Below, piece by piece: positions 25,221 through 32,490 of a stretch of 56,125 bases of DNA. Below the pieces are notes generated by a model that was not told the origin of the DNA, made no database searches, and worked only from the letters and a program-made list of their open reading frames with translations. Position 1 is the stretch's first letter. The number at the start of each line of letters is the position of its first letter. Made by a program: the position numbers and the translations under genes. Location of the stretch: assembly GCA_905199135.1 (NCBI GenBank), contig CAJKFC010000001.1, positions 1 through 56,125 of the forward strand, given 5' to 3'. This DNA comes from an uncultured Eubacteriales bacterium (GTDB taxonomy: Bacteria; Bacillota; Clostridia; Oscillospirales; Butyricicoccaceae).

Positions 25221-26450
25221 ATGACAGAGATTACAAAAGAGCTTTTGGAAAAGGAGATGTTCGCGTTTCTTTTGAAAAAGCTGCCCGAAAGGGAGGCTCT
25301 CGCCGCCTATTACAGGGGCGAACAGCCTGTGACAAAGGGCCGAGCCGTGCCGGGCAGACCCAACAACATACTGCGCTCCAACATCTGCCGCTACATAACC
25401 GATGTCCACACGGGTTATTTCATGGGAGTGCCCATGACTTTTGACTTTGAGAGCGGCTCCATGGGCGAAAAGGCGGCGCCCATGCTGAGGGAGGTTTTGG
25501 AGCCCATGCTCTTTGAGGCGGCGAGAGACGCCAGCATATACGGCACGGCTTTCGCCATGGTAAAGGCGGAAAACGGCGGCATAAGGACTGTGCGCCTCGA
25601 CCCCGAAAAGACATTTGCCGTCGAGGACGAAGAGGGAAATCAGGCCGCCGTGGTAAAATTCAAGGGCACAAAGGGCCGCACCCTTTCGGGTGAGATATAC
25701 ACAGGGGAAGGGGTCAGAGCCTTTGAATACAGAGACAGAAGGATAGAGACCTCTCCCTTGAACCGCCTGCCTTTGGGGGCGATACCCATAGTGGAGTTTA
25801 AAAACAACCCCGACAGGACGGGAGATTTTCAGCCTGTGATCTCCCTCATGGACGCCTACAACCTGCTGCTTTCGGGGGCTATGGACGACATGCAGTCGGT
25901 GGCGACGGCTTTCCTCGCCCTCTACGGCATGCAGGGCACCACAAAGGAGGACATCGACGAGGCCAACCGCTCAAGGGTGCTGTCCCTTTCGGAAAACGGC
26001 AAGGCCGAGTTCGTGGTGAAAAATGTCACCCCCGCCGCCATCGACAGCCTTAAAAGCACCCTCATGAAGGACATGCTCATGGTGACAAAGACCCCCGACC
26101 TCTCCGACGAGAGCTTTGCGGGCAATGTTTCGGGCGTAGCCATGGAGTATAAGCTTTGGGGCATAGAGCAGTCGAGAAGCCAGAAACAGCGATGCTTTGC
26201 CCCCGCCGTAAGGGAGCTGGCAAGGGTTTTGGGCCTTTACTGGGGATACAAGGATGTGACCGAGGGAATGAAGCTGAATTTCTATAAAAATCTTCCCCAG
26301 GATGTGGAAAAGATATGCAGCAACATCTCCAAAGTTTCCGACATAGTATCGAGAAAGACCAGACTCGAGCTGCTGCCCTTTGTAAAAGATGTGCCCGAGG
26401 AAATGAGACGACTTGAAAAGGAGAAACAAGGTGAAACAGAACAGATTTAA
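25221..26450 (+). CDS. Phage portal protein (SPP1 Gp6-like)
   Basis: A 409-residue portal protein; in phages twelve copies form the DNA gate of the head. It has the SPP1-type N-terminus (YYRGEQPV, then NNILRSNICRYITDVHTGYF), the DPEKTFAVED segment, PIVEFKNNPDRTGDFQPVI and the C-terminal helical crown (KYKLWGIEQ-type region, with LNFYKNLP and ending in an acidic tail). It is somewhat short but has no internal break. AAAGGA precedes the ATG. The holin gene starts inside its 3' end. Confidence 0.87.
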   Translation: MTEITKELLEKEMFAFLLKKLPEREALAAYYRGEQPVTKGRAVPGRPNNILRSNICRYITDVHTGYFMGVPMTFDFESGSMGEKAAPMLREVLEPMLFEAARDASIYGTAFAMVKAENGGIRTVRLDPEKTFAVEDEEGNQAAVVKFKGTKGRTLSGEIYTGEGVRAFEYRDRRIETSPLNRLPLGAIPIVEFKNNPDRTGDFQPVISLMDAYNLLLSGAMDDMQSVATAFLALYGMQGTTKEDIDEANRSRVLSLSENGKAEFVVKNVTPAAIDSLKSTLMKDMLMVTKTPDLSDESFAGNVSGVAMEYKLWGIEQSRSQKQRCFAPAVRELARVLGLYWGYKDVTEGMKLNFYKNLPQDVEKICSNISKVSDIVSRKTRLELLPFVKDVPEEMRRLEKEKQGETEQI

Positions 26451-26628
26451 AAGCCCCATTCTCTGGAGCTCTCTGGCGGCTCTTATCCTCATGGTTATGA
26501 GATTTTTCGGTCTCGGCGAGGCGGCTGACGCCGCATCTCAGACCAGCGCCGAGATTTTCGGACTTGTGTGCGCCGTCCTTGCGGCGCTGGGAATAATCAA
26601 CAATCCGTCGGAAGGAGATAAGTTTTAG
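26431..26628 (+). CDS. Phage holin, phiLC3-like
   Basis: A 65-residue protein starting GTG 26431 (AAGGAG upstream) in the last codons of the portal gene. The layout matches small phiLC3/LLH-type holins: basic N-terminus KQNRFKSPILW, a helix SSLAALILMVMRFFGLG, a second hydrophobic helix FGLVCAVLAALGIINNPSEG with the family IxNNP ending, and a short polar tail. Holins form pores that release endolysin. No endolysin gene is nearby, and a holin inside a head-packaging module is unusual. Confidence 0.75.
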   Translation: MKQNRFKSPILWSSLAALILMVMRFFGLGEAADAASQTSAEIFGLVCAVLAALGIINNPSEGDKF

Positions 26629-26918
26629 TGGAAATACTCAAGGATGATGAAAGAAGAGAGCTTGAAGCTCTCAGAAGGGAGAAAAAGAACAGGGAGCTCA
26701 TGTCCTACGCCGCAGAAATGCTGACAAAGCACGGCGCTCCCGAGAGCTTTTCCTCCTTTGTAATAGGCGAAAACGAGGAGGATACCCTCGAGAGAATCAA
26801 GAGCTTTTCGGAAAAATTCGCAGGGGAAAAGCGAGAGATTTTAAACCTCAGAACTCCCCCTGTGCCCGAGAGCGAAATCCTGCCTTCCTCAAGGAAGAGA
26901 GGAATAAGAAGAGTATAG
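26628..26918 (+). CDS. Small charged protein resembling phage scaffold (DUF4355-like) C-terminal region
   Basis: A 96-residue protein. GTG at 26628 shares one base with the holin stop (TAGTG). The central segment (KNRELMSYAAEMLTKHGAPE, then IGENEEDTLERIKSFSEKFA) resembles the C-terminal half of DUF4355 phage scaffold proteins. The long coiled N-terminal part usual in that family is short here, and the basic tail SSRKRGIRRV is distinctive. It may be a trimmed scaffold protein or an unrelated adaptor. It is the last gene of the cassette; a perfect terminator follows. Confidence 0.55.
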   Translation: MEILKDDERRELEALRREKKNRELMSYAAEMLTKHGAPESFSSFVIGENEEDTLERIKSFSEKFAGEKREILNLRTPPVPESEILPSSRKRGIRRV

Positions 26919-26921
26919 ACA

Positions 26922-26950
26922 AAAATCCCCTTGATGCAAGGGGATTTTTT
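26922..26950 (+). terminator. Terminator of the phage-derived cassette
   Basis: AAAATCCCCTTG pairs with CAAGGGGATTTT around ATG, followed by a T-run. It separates the cassette from the next promoter. Confidence 0.9.
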
Positions 26951-26961
26951 ATTTGCCTATG

Positions 26962-26990
26962 TTGCACAGCGGTGCAAAATATGCTAAAAT
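26962..26990 (+). promoter_or_regulatory. Promoter with a palindrome over the -35 (TauE operon)
   Basis: TTGCAC, 17-base spacer, TAAAAT. The -35 is the left half of a perfect inverted repeat TTGCACAGCGGTGCAA (26962-26977), placed as a repressor operator would be. The just-upstream TTTGCCTATGTTGCA also resembles the element before the paralogue cluster. Confidence 0.6.
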
Positions 26991-27038
26991 ATACATAATG
27001 ATATGGAATATGACCGAAGTGATTTGGGGGAACTCTCT

Positions 27039-27314
27039 ATGGAAAGATACGCTTTTTTAAAGGACGGAAAGTATTTTATAAAAAGTGAAAGCCTCGCAGT
27101 TTCTCCCGAGGGCTTTGAGGGCGACGCCGCAGAAAGGCTGTGGCGCTTTGAGGAGATGAAAAAGAGCCTCGAGGAGCAGAATCAGGCACTTTCCGCCTCT
27201 CTTGCCCGGCTGAGAAGCGCGGGAAAGGAAAAAACCGCCACTTTCCGTGAGAAAATGGGCAATAAGCTCATAATCACCAGCCTTTTGAGCCAGCTCGAGC
27301 TTTTCGGTCTGTAA
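27039..27314 (+). CDS. Small hypothetical protein, helical
   Basis: A 91-residue soluble protein. I start at ATG 27039 because GGGGGA lies 7 nt before it; an ATG at 27003 has no ribosome site. The first third (MERYAFLKDGKYFIKSESL) looks like a small beta-structure. The rest is amphipathic helix rich in Glu, Lys and Leu, likely coiled coil, ending LLSQLELFGL. No known family recognised. It is the first gene of the presumed operon with the TauE-like transporter. Confidence 0.6.
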   Translation: MERYAFLKDGKYFIKSESLAVSPEGFEGDAAERLWRFEEMKKSLEEQNQALSASLARLRSAGKEKTATFREKMGNKLIITSLLSQLELFGL

Positions 27315-27341
27315 AACAGTAATTTTAGGGGGAACACAACA

Positions 27342-28082
27342 ATGCCATTTTCAACAGAGATAACCATGCTGATCGTCGCCCTTGTGTCGACGATGGGAGG
27401 ATTTATCCATGGCTCGACGGGCTTTGGATACGGAATATTCGTCATGATATTTTTCCCGAATATCCTGCCCTATCTGACGGGCGTGGGACTTTCGTCCATG
27501 ATCTCCATGTTCGGACAGTTCGGAATAGTCTATAAATTCCGAAAACACATCAGGTGGAAGCTGATATTTCTGCCGATAATCTTCTATCTTGTCACCAGCG
27601 CCGTATGCATAAACATCTCGACCAATATGGACACCAGCTTTTTAAAGGGCTATCTCGGGGTGTTTCTTGTCATTCTCGCTATTTACTTCATGTTCTTTAA
27701 CGGCAAGATAAAGATAAAGCCAAATCTCCCCACAGCCGCCGTCGTCGGCGTCATGTCGGGCATGCTGTCGGGCTTTTTTGCCATCGGAGGCCCTCCCATG
27801 GTCATATATTACCTTTCGGCTACCGACACCAAAGAGCAGTATTTCGGCACATGCCAGACCTTTTTCTTCATAACGGGAGCATATAACACCCTTATCAGGG
27901 TTTTCAAGGGCATAATTACCGCCGAAATCCTGCCGCTCTTCTTCGCAGGCTATGCGGCTATGATGCTCGGCATATTCGTAGCGGGAAAAGTGGTCGAAAA
28001 AATCAATTCCAATCAGCTTAAAAAGCTGGTCTACGGCGTCATAGCTCTCTCGGGAGTTTGGATGATAGTTTCCAACATATAA
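27342..28082 (+). CDS. TauE/SafE-family (TSUP) anion transporter
   Basis: A 246-residue inner-membrane protein with about eight helices in two TSUP repeats. The repeats begin GGFIHGSTGFGYGIFVMIFF and GMLSGFFAIGGPPMVIYYLS; the GxxxGSTGFGxG and GGPPxxIYYLS motifs are typical of the family. TSUP proteins move small organic or sulfur-containing anions (sulfite, sulfoacetate, taurine-derived compounds), but the substrate varies. TTAGGGGG precedes the ATG. Co-location with an amidohydrolase and a thiol-redox selenoprotein suggests uptake or export of a metabolite processed by them; this is inference. Confidence 0.85.
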   Translation: MPFSTEITMLIVALVSTMGGFIHGSTGFGYGIFVMIFFPNILPYLTGVGLSSMISMFGQFGIVYKFRKHIRWKLIFLPIIFYLVTSAVCINISTNMDTSFLKGYLGVFLVILAIYFMFFNGKIKIKPNLPTAAVVGVMSGMLSGFFAIGGPPMVIYYLSATDTKEQYFGTCQTFFFITGAYNTLIRVFKGIITAEILPLFFAGYAAMMLGIFVAGKVVEKINSNQLKKLVYGVIALSGVWMIVSNI

Positions 28083-28094
28083 GGGGATAAAAAC

Positions 28095-29687
28095 ATGAAA
28101 ACACTCTATTTCAACGGCAATATCTACACAGGCAGCGGCTTTACCCACTCTCTTTTGGAGGAAAACGGCGTAATTCTGGCCATGGGCGACGCCGCGGCAA
28201 TGAGAGCCGAGGGGGCAAAGGCCTTTGACCTTGAGGGCAAGACCGTCGTACCCGGCTTCAACGACAGCCATCTGCACCTCATGGGCCTCGGAAAGCACCT
28301 GCTTTCTGTCAATCTTTTGGGCTGCAAGTCGATAGACGAGGTCAAAAAGCGCACCGCCGACTTTATCAAAAACAACAATGTGGAAAAGGGCGCTTTTGTC
28401 ACGGGCAGAGGCTGGAATCAGGACTATTTCGAGGGCGAAAAACGCCTTTTGACGATAGACGATCTGGACGAGGTCTCCAAAGACCACCCCATTATACTGA
28501 GAAGAGCCTGCGGTCATATGCTGACCTGCAATTCTCTCGCCCTTGAAAAGGCAGGCATAGATGAAAACACTCCTGCTGTTTCGGGCGGAGAGATAAGAAG
28601 AGACGAAAAGGGCAGACTCAGCGGCATATTCACAGAGCGCGCCATGGGTCTTGTGGAGGGCGCCGTGCCGAGGCCCGACGCCGAAACGGTGGCGAAATAT
28701 CTCAAAAAGGGCATGGAGTACGCCGCATCCTACGGTCTCACCTCCCTTCAGCCCAACGACATAAACGACATGGACTATCCCCTCATCGACGAGGCTTATC
28801 ACCTTTTGGAGCAGAGGGGTGAGATGAAAACGAGGATAAATGTACAGTGCTGTTTCAACACCGTCGAGGGCTACGAGAAGTTCTTAAACGACGGATATTA
28901 CATGGGAAAAGGAAACTCTCTGTATAAAATTGGCCCGTTAAAACTGTTTGTAGACGGTTCTCTCGGGGCAAGAACGGCTCTTATGAGAAAACCATACAAG
29001 GATGACCCCAATGCCGAGGGCATTCTCTGCACCGATGAAAAGACTTTGGACGAGTTTTATAAATTGGCAGAGAGCCATAAGATGCAGGTGGTCACCCATG
29101 CCATAGGCGACAGAGCTGTCGAGATGGTTCTCGATGCCATCGAAAGAAACGCCGAAAAGGGCAACCCCCTTCGTCACGGCGTAGTTCATGCCCAGATAAC
29201 CGACAAGGCACTTTTGGAGAGATTTAAAGAGGTGGGCGCCTTTGCCCTTGTGCAGCCGATATTTTTACACTACGACATGCATATAGTGGAGCAGAGGGTG
29301 GGCAAGGAGCTTGCCGAGACCTCCTATAACTTCAAGACCCTTGACGACATGGGAGTCTGCGTGTCCTTCGGCACCGACAGCCCCGTGGAAGATGTCAGCA
29401 CCTTTGACAATCTCCACTGCGCAGTAAACCGTCAGGACTTAAAGGGCTTCCCCGAGGGCGGCTATGTGCCGAGTGAGAGATTCTCCGTTGAAAACGCCGT
29501 CAAATGCTACACCCATGCAGGCGCTCTCACCTCCTTTGAGGAGTATGAAAAGGGACTTTTGGAGCCGGGCATGATGGCCGACTTCGCCGTTCTCGACAGA
29601 AACATATTTGAAATCGACAAATCGGAAATTATAAAAACAAAGGTGCTCATGACCGTCATGGGCGGAAACATCACATACAAAAGATAA
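28095..29687 (+). CDS. YtcJ-like metal-dependent amidohydrolase
   Basis: A 530-residue cytosolic enzyme of the amidohydrolase superfamily. It has an N-terminal composite beta domain (EGKTVVPGFNDSHLHLMGLG carries the HxH metal ligands), a TIM barrel with GRGWNQDYF, FVDGSLGARTALM, the HAIGDRAVEMVLDAIE segment (His), HGVVHAQ (His) and the catalytic FGTDSPVED (Asp). These are the YtcJ/LAF subgroup signatures. Substrates in this group are unproven; N-acyl or carbamoyl hydrolysis is typical. It starts 12 nt after the TSUP gene and is followed by the selenoprotein gene, so the three are probably one operon. Confidence 0.85.
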   Translation: MKTLYFNGNIYTGSGFTHSLLEENGVILAMGDAAAMRAEGAKAFDLEGKTVVPGFNDSHLHLMGLGKHLLSVNLLGCKSIDEVKKRTADFIKNNNVEKGAFVTGRGWNQDYFEGEKRLLTIDDLDEVSKDHPIILRRACGHMLTCNSLALEKAGIDENTPAVSGGEIRRDEKGRLSGIFTERAMGLVEGAVPRPDAETVAKYLKKGMEYAASYGLTSLQPNDINDMDYPLIDEAYHLLEQRGEMKTRINVQCCFNTVEGYEKFLNDGYYMGKGNSLYKIGPLKLFVDGSLGARTALMRKPYKDDPNAEGILCTDEKTLDEFYKLAESHKMQVVTHAIGDRAVEMVLDAIERNAEKGNPLRHGVVHAQITDKALLERFKEVGAFALVQPIFLHYDMHIVEQRVGKELAETSYNFKTLDDMGVCVSFGTDSPVEDVSTFDNLHCAVNRQDLKGFPEGGYVPSERFSVENAVKCYTHAGALTSFEEYEKGLLEPGMMADFAVLDRNIFEIDKSEIIKTKVLMTVMGGNITYKR

Positions 29688-29724
29688 TTTTTTGGGACAA
29701 AACCCGTATAAGGAGGATAAATTT

Positions 29725-29994
29725 ATGAGTAAGGAAATCATCATGTTCTCAAGTCAGCATTGACCGGGCTGCGCACCGGTGAAAGAGGCTCTTTCCCAGG
29801 CAGGTATAGACTTTGTCTATATGGACATTTCTTCCGGAATGCTCCCCTTAAAGAGATTTTTGAAGTACCGTGACGAGAGAGAGGAGTTTGCCCCCATCAA
29901 GGCGGCAGGCAGAGCAGGTCTCCCCTGCCTTGTCATCAACAAGGGCGAAAAGATTCTCTTCGAACTCCCCGAAAACCTGGACGAACTGAGATAA
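29725..29994 (+). CDS. Selenocysteine-containing glutaredoxin-like protein (in-frame UGA)
   Basis: An 89-residue thioredoxin-fold protein whose codon 13 is TGA (29761-29763) inside FSSQH-U-PGCAP, giving a U-P-G-C redox site where glutaredoxins have CPxC. AAGGAGG precedes the ATG at 29725. The frame continues to TAA at 29992 with family features intact: the beta-alpha-beta start, ISSGMLPLKRFLKYR and a cis-Pro motif AGLPCLVINKGEK. Immediately after the UGA lie two small hairpins (29763-29780 and 29781-29795), where a bacterial SECIS element would be. The protein would act as a high-reactivity thiol reductase. The selenocysteine machinery is not in this window. A normal gene caller would miss or truncate it. 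Confidence 0.85.
29763..29795 (+). promoter_or_regulatory. Candidate bacterial SECIS element
   Basis: Two adjacent stems directly after the UGA: ACCGG/CCGGT with an eight-base loop, and GAAAGA/TCTTTC with apical loop GGC about 26 nt from the U of UGA. Position and apical G residues fit SelB-recognised elements, but the bacterial SECIS is poorly conserved, so this rests on context. Confidence 0.5.
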
Positions 29995-30003
29995 CGAATA
30001 ACA

Positions 30004-30032
30004 AAAAGACGGCGGATTTTCCGCCGTCTTTT
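30004..30032 (+). terminator. Terminator after the selenoprotein gene
   Basis: AAAAGACGGCGGA pairs perfectly with TCCGCCGTCTTTT around TTT, ten bases after the stop. Confidence 0.92.
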
Positions 30033-30041
30033 GTTGCTAAA

Positions 30042-30069
30042 AATAGAATAATTCTTAGAATATTCTATT
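30042..30069 (+). promoter_or_regulatory. Nested palindrome over the -35, PerR/Fur-like operator
   Basis: AATAGAATA and TATTCTATT form 9-base arms around ATTCTTAGAA. Alternating AGAAT/ATTCT half-sites are repeated four times. ATAGAATAATTCTTA matches the 7-1-7 PerR box TTANAATNATTNTAA at 13 of 15 positions. It overlaps the -35 of the following promoter, so repression is likely; the regulator is a guess. Confidence 0.5.
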
Positions 30070-30096
30070 GACAAAATGCAGAATATAGTCTATAAT
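30068..30096 (+). promoter_or_regulatory. Consensus sigma-A promoter
   Basis: TTGACA, 17-base spacer, TATAAT: a full consensus promoter 24 nt before the ATG of the next gene. Confidence 0.85.
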
Positions 30097-30118
30097 AAGC
30101 TCAAAGAGGTGGTAATAA

Positions 30119-30793
30119 ATGAATTATGATACTGTAATCTTAGAAATGCTTATGAGAATTCAAAATCTTGAAAGCGAAGTGGAGCGCCTGAAAGGCGTGA
30201 TTGACGGAAATGAGGTCACTCCGGCTAAAATGAATACGGACGGAATAAAGGAGTATATTGAAAACATCAAGTATTCCGCCGCCGAAAACGGAGAAGAGTC
30301 GGTGATACTGAAAGCCAATGACATTCATCGTCAGCTTGATCTGAAAAGCAGAATGCCGATGGTGTGCAACGCAATGAGAATGTGTATGGAAGAAGGCGAT
30401 GAAATAGTATATCAGACGGCAAGCGGGTATTCATCGACTTTGGAAATAAAATATAATTTGAATTTGGAAAAGGAAGCAATAGCTGTGTACGAAAAAATGC
30501 TCAGAAAATATGGAGAAAATCCGAGGTGCGTATGTACTGTGCCGACGACAGCAAAGGCACCCGTATGGTTTTATGTTTTTGGGGAAGACGGCAAGGTGTG
30601 CGTAAAAAATGCGGAAGGGCATGAGAATTCCAGTCATATGATAGGAGTGAGAGTGCTGGAGCCTTCCGAGAGCAAAAAAATGCTTGATATTTACGGCAGA
30701 AGAAAAAGAGGGGAAAATGTCAGCAAAGAGGCTACTGCAACTACCAGAAATCAAGTGTATTGGTACGGAATATTTGCAGACATGGGGCTGTAA
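30119..30793 (+). CDS. Hypothetical protein with N-terminal coiled coil, unknown function
   Basis: A 224-residue soluble protein. Residues ~5-30 form a short coiled coil (LMRIQNLESEVERLKGVI). A middle domain (~40-115) contains ILKANDIHRQLDLKSRMPMV, then CNAMRMCMEEGD and SGYSSTLEIKYNL. I recall this ANDIHxxL...RMPxVCxAM pattern from uncharacterised Firmicutes proteins, where it looks like a small DNA-binding or substrate-binding domain. The C-terminal part carries several cysteines (RCVCTV, KVCVKN). GAGGTGG precedes the ATG. A consensus promoter with an overlapping palindrome implies tight regulation. Confidence 0.65.
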   Translation: MNYDTVILEMLMRIQNLESEVERLKGVIDGNEVTPAKMNTDGIKEYIENIKYSAAENGEESVILKANDIHRQLDLKSRMPMVCNAMRMCMEEGDEIVYQTASGYSSTLEIKYNLNLEKEAIAVYEKMLRKYGENPRCVCTVPTTAKAPVWFYVFGEDGKVCVKNAEGHENSSHMIGVRVLEPSESKKMLDIYGRRKRGENVSKEATATTRNQVYWYGIFADMGL

Positions 30794-30803
30794 GATACAT
30801 AAC

Positions 30804-30832
30804 AAAAAACGCCGCTTTTGCGGCGTTTTTTT
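30804..30832. terminator. Bidirectional terminator between convergent genes
   Basis: AAAAAACGCCGC pairs with GCGGCGTTTTTT around TTTT. It lies exactly between the two convergent stop codons. Confidence 0.92.
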
Positions 30833-31292
30833 ACAGGGGAATTTTCCCGATGTTTATCACTCTTTTGCCCTTTTTCTCGGCGTACTTCACCGTTTCAAAG
30901 GCACCGCCGAAGCTTTTTGTCACAAAGGATATGACAAAGTCCGAGCGGTCGACTTTCCAGCGGTTGCACAGGGAAAAAGCCCCTTTGGAATAGGCGCCGA
31001 AAGTTTCGTGGGGCACCACGATCTCGTCGTAAAAGGAGGTGTAAAAGCCTCTGTTCCTGTTTATCCTCTCCCGCATATAGGGAAGAGCCAGAATCAGCCG
31101 TATGCTGTTTTCGGGGTGGTTCTCCTTGAGCCTTTTGACCCTGGCGGCGCAGAGGGCGTCAAAGTCTCCGTCTTCGCCCACATAGCATTTCAAAGAGCCG
31201 TATTCGGCCAAAAGGCATTCGAGTATTCTGTCGATATTTTCCGAGCAGTCGGAAAATATTTTTCTGTGTCCCGTAAATGTGCAGGATATCAT
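30831..31292 (-). CDS. SLOG-superfamily protein (YpsA/DUF1273-like, TGHR motif)
   Basis: A 153-residue Rossmann-like protein. The N-terminal CTFTGHRKIFSDC is the hallmark of the YpsA/DUF1273 branch of the SLOG nucleotide-binding superfamily. GEDGDFDALCAARVKRLK is a glycine-rich nucleotide loop. DRSDFVISFVTKSFGGAFET resembles the second conserved motif (usually GGT near the base pocket). SLOG proteins bind or process nucleotide-derived ligands, and several act in phage defence or stress. AGGGAG lies upstream of the ATG. This is the last gene of the clostridial part before the junction. Confidence 0.75.
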   Translation of the reverse strand: MISCTFTGHRKIFSDCSENIDRILECLLAEYGSLKCYVGEDGDFDALCAARVKRLKENHPENSIRLILALPYMRERINRNRGFYTSFYDEIVVPHETFGAYSKGAFSLCNRWKVDRSDFVISFVTKSFGGAFETVKYAEKKGKRVINIGKIPL

Positions 31293-31299
31293 ATAGCTT

Positions 31300-31370
31300 T
31301 TCTCCCTCTTTAAGAAATATATTCAGAATAAATTTCCTAAAAAAAGCATCTTCTTCCATTTTCTTGGTTT
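31300..31370. other. Junction zone between Clostridia-type and Bacteroides-type DNA
   Basis: Left of this zone genes have strong AGGAGG sites, sigma-A promoters and U-run terminators. From about 31370 the TAnnTTTG promoter element, mutY-ssb-gldE order and codon use are Bacteroides-like. There is no transposase, integrase, tRNA or direct repeat at the boundary. The exact base cannot be fixed from sequence alone. Confidence 0.7.
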
Positions 31371-31377
31371 ACTTTTG
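31370..31377 (+). promoter_or_regulatory. Bacteroides-type -7 element before mutY
   Basis: TACTTTTG fits the Bacteroidetes -7 consensus TAnnTTTG, 40 nt before the mutY ATG. No TTTG is found at the usual -33 distance, which may mean the join lies close upstream. Confidence 0.5.
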
Positions 31378-31417
31378 CGGAAATATTGCATAGAATGCAC
31401 TTTTATATAATACTGAT

Positions 31418-32476
31418 ATGGAGAATTTTAGCAGAAAATTGATAGATTGGTATAGGGAAAACGGGCGTGATTTGCCGTGGAGAAGGACAAAAAATCCTTA
31501 TTTGATATGGATCTCGGAGATTATTCTACAACAAACTCGTGTGGTTCAGGGATATGATTACTATCAACGTTTTGTGGCCCGTTTTCCTGATGTGTTCGCA
31601 CTGGCGGCAGCCGATGAGGATGAGGTGATGAAATATTGGCAGGGGCTGGGGTATTATTCTCGTGCGAGAAATTTGCATGCTGCGGCCAGAAGGATGGCAG
31701 AGGCAGGAGGATTTCCTGTAACATACACTGGGGTGCGTGCTTTGAAAGGAGTGGGAGAATATACAGCAGCGGCTATTTGTTCATTTGCTTACGGTATGCC
31801 ATACGCAGTGGTGGACGGTAATGTGTATCGGGTGCTGTCTCGCTGGTTGGGCATTGATACCCCCATTGATTCGGCGGAAGGAAAGAAACTGTTTGTCCGG
31901 GTTGCCGATGAGTTGCTGGACCGTGAGCGCCCTGGTCTCTACAACCAGGCTATCATGGATTTTGGAGCTTTGCAGTGTACTCCGGTAGCGCCCGACTGCC
32001 TGTTTTGTCCGCTAAACGATTCTTGTGTGGCGCGTCTGAAGGGGATTGCCGGCTCTTTGCCTGTGAAGCAACATAAAAACAAGGTGACTAATCGTTATTT
32101 TAATTATATATATGTACGCATGGGCGCGTATACCTTTATACATAAGCGCAGCGGAAATGATATATGGAAAAATTTGTATGAACCGCCTTTGATAGAAACG
32201 GATCGTGAGTGGACGGAAGAGGAACTGTATGCATCGCCACAGTTTCGCGGGATGCTGTCCGGGGGAGAGGAGCCCATAGTGCGGCTGGTGCGGAAAGGGG
32301 TGAAGCACGTGTTATCCCACCGGGTGATTTACGCAAATTTTTATGAAGTGATTCTCCCTGAGAATTCGGCTTCTTTTGCGAAGTATCAGAGAATAAGCGT
32401 GGAAGATTTGCATAAATTTGCCGTATCGCGTTTGGTGAATCAGTTTTTTTCGCTAATTTTGGAGCCTAATAATTAA
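31418..32476 (+). CDS. mutY: A/G-specific adenine DNA glycosylase MutY
   Basis: Removes adenine mispaired with 8-oxoguanine in base excision repair. 352 residues. The N-terminal catalytic domain opens WYRENGRDLPWRRTKNPYLIW with EIILQQTRV (catalytic Glu). The helix-hairpin-helix is LKGVGEYTAAAI, with the catalytic Asp in YAVVDGNVYRVL. A [4Fe-4S] cluster reads CTPVAPDCLFCPLNDSC (C-x6-C-x2-C-x5-C). The C-terminal NUDIX-like 8-oxoG recognition domain (~230-350) is present. ssb follows after 14 nt, the usual Bacteroides arrangement. Confidence 0.94.
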   Translation: MENFSRKLIDWYRENGRDLPWRRTKNPYLIWISEIILQQTRVVQGYDYYQRFVARFPDVFALAAADEDEVMKYWQGLGYYSRARNLHAAARRMAEAGGFPVTYTGVRALKGVGEYTAAAICSFAYGMPYAVVDGNVYRVLSRWLGIDTPIDSAEGKKLFVRVADELLDRERPGLYNQAIMDFGALQCTPVAPDCLFCPLNDSCVARLKGIAGSLPVKQHKNKVTNRYFNYIYVRMGAYTFIHKRSGNDIWKNLYEPPLIETDREWTEEELYASPQFRGMLSGGEEPIVRLVRKGVKHVLSHRVIYANFYEVILPENSASFAKYQRISVEDLHKFAVSRLVNQFFSLILEPNN

Positions 32477-32490
32477 AAAGGAATAATAGA

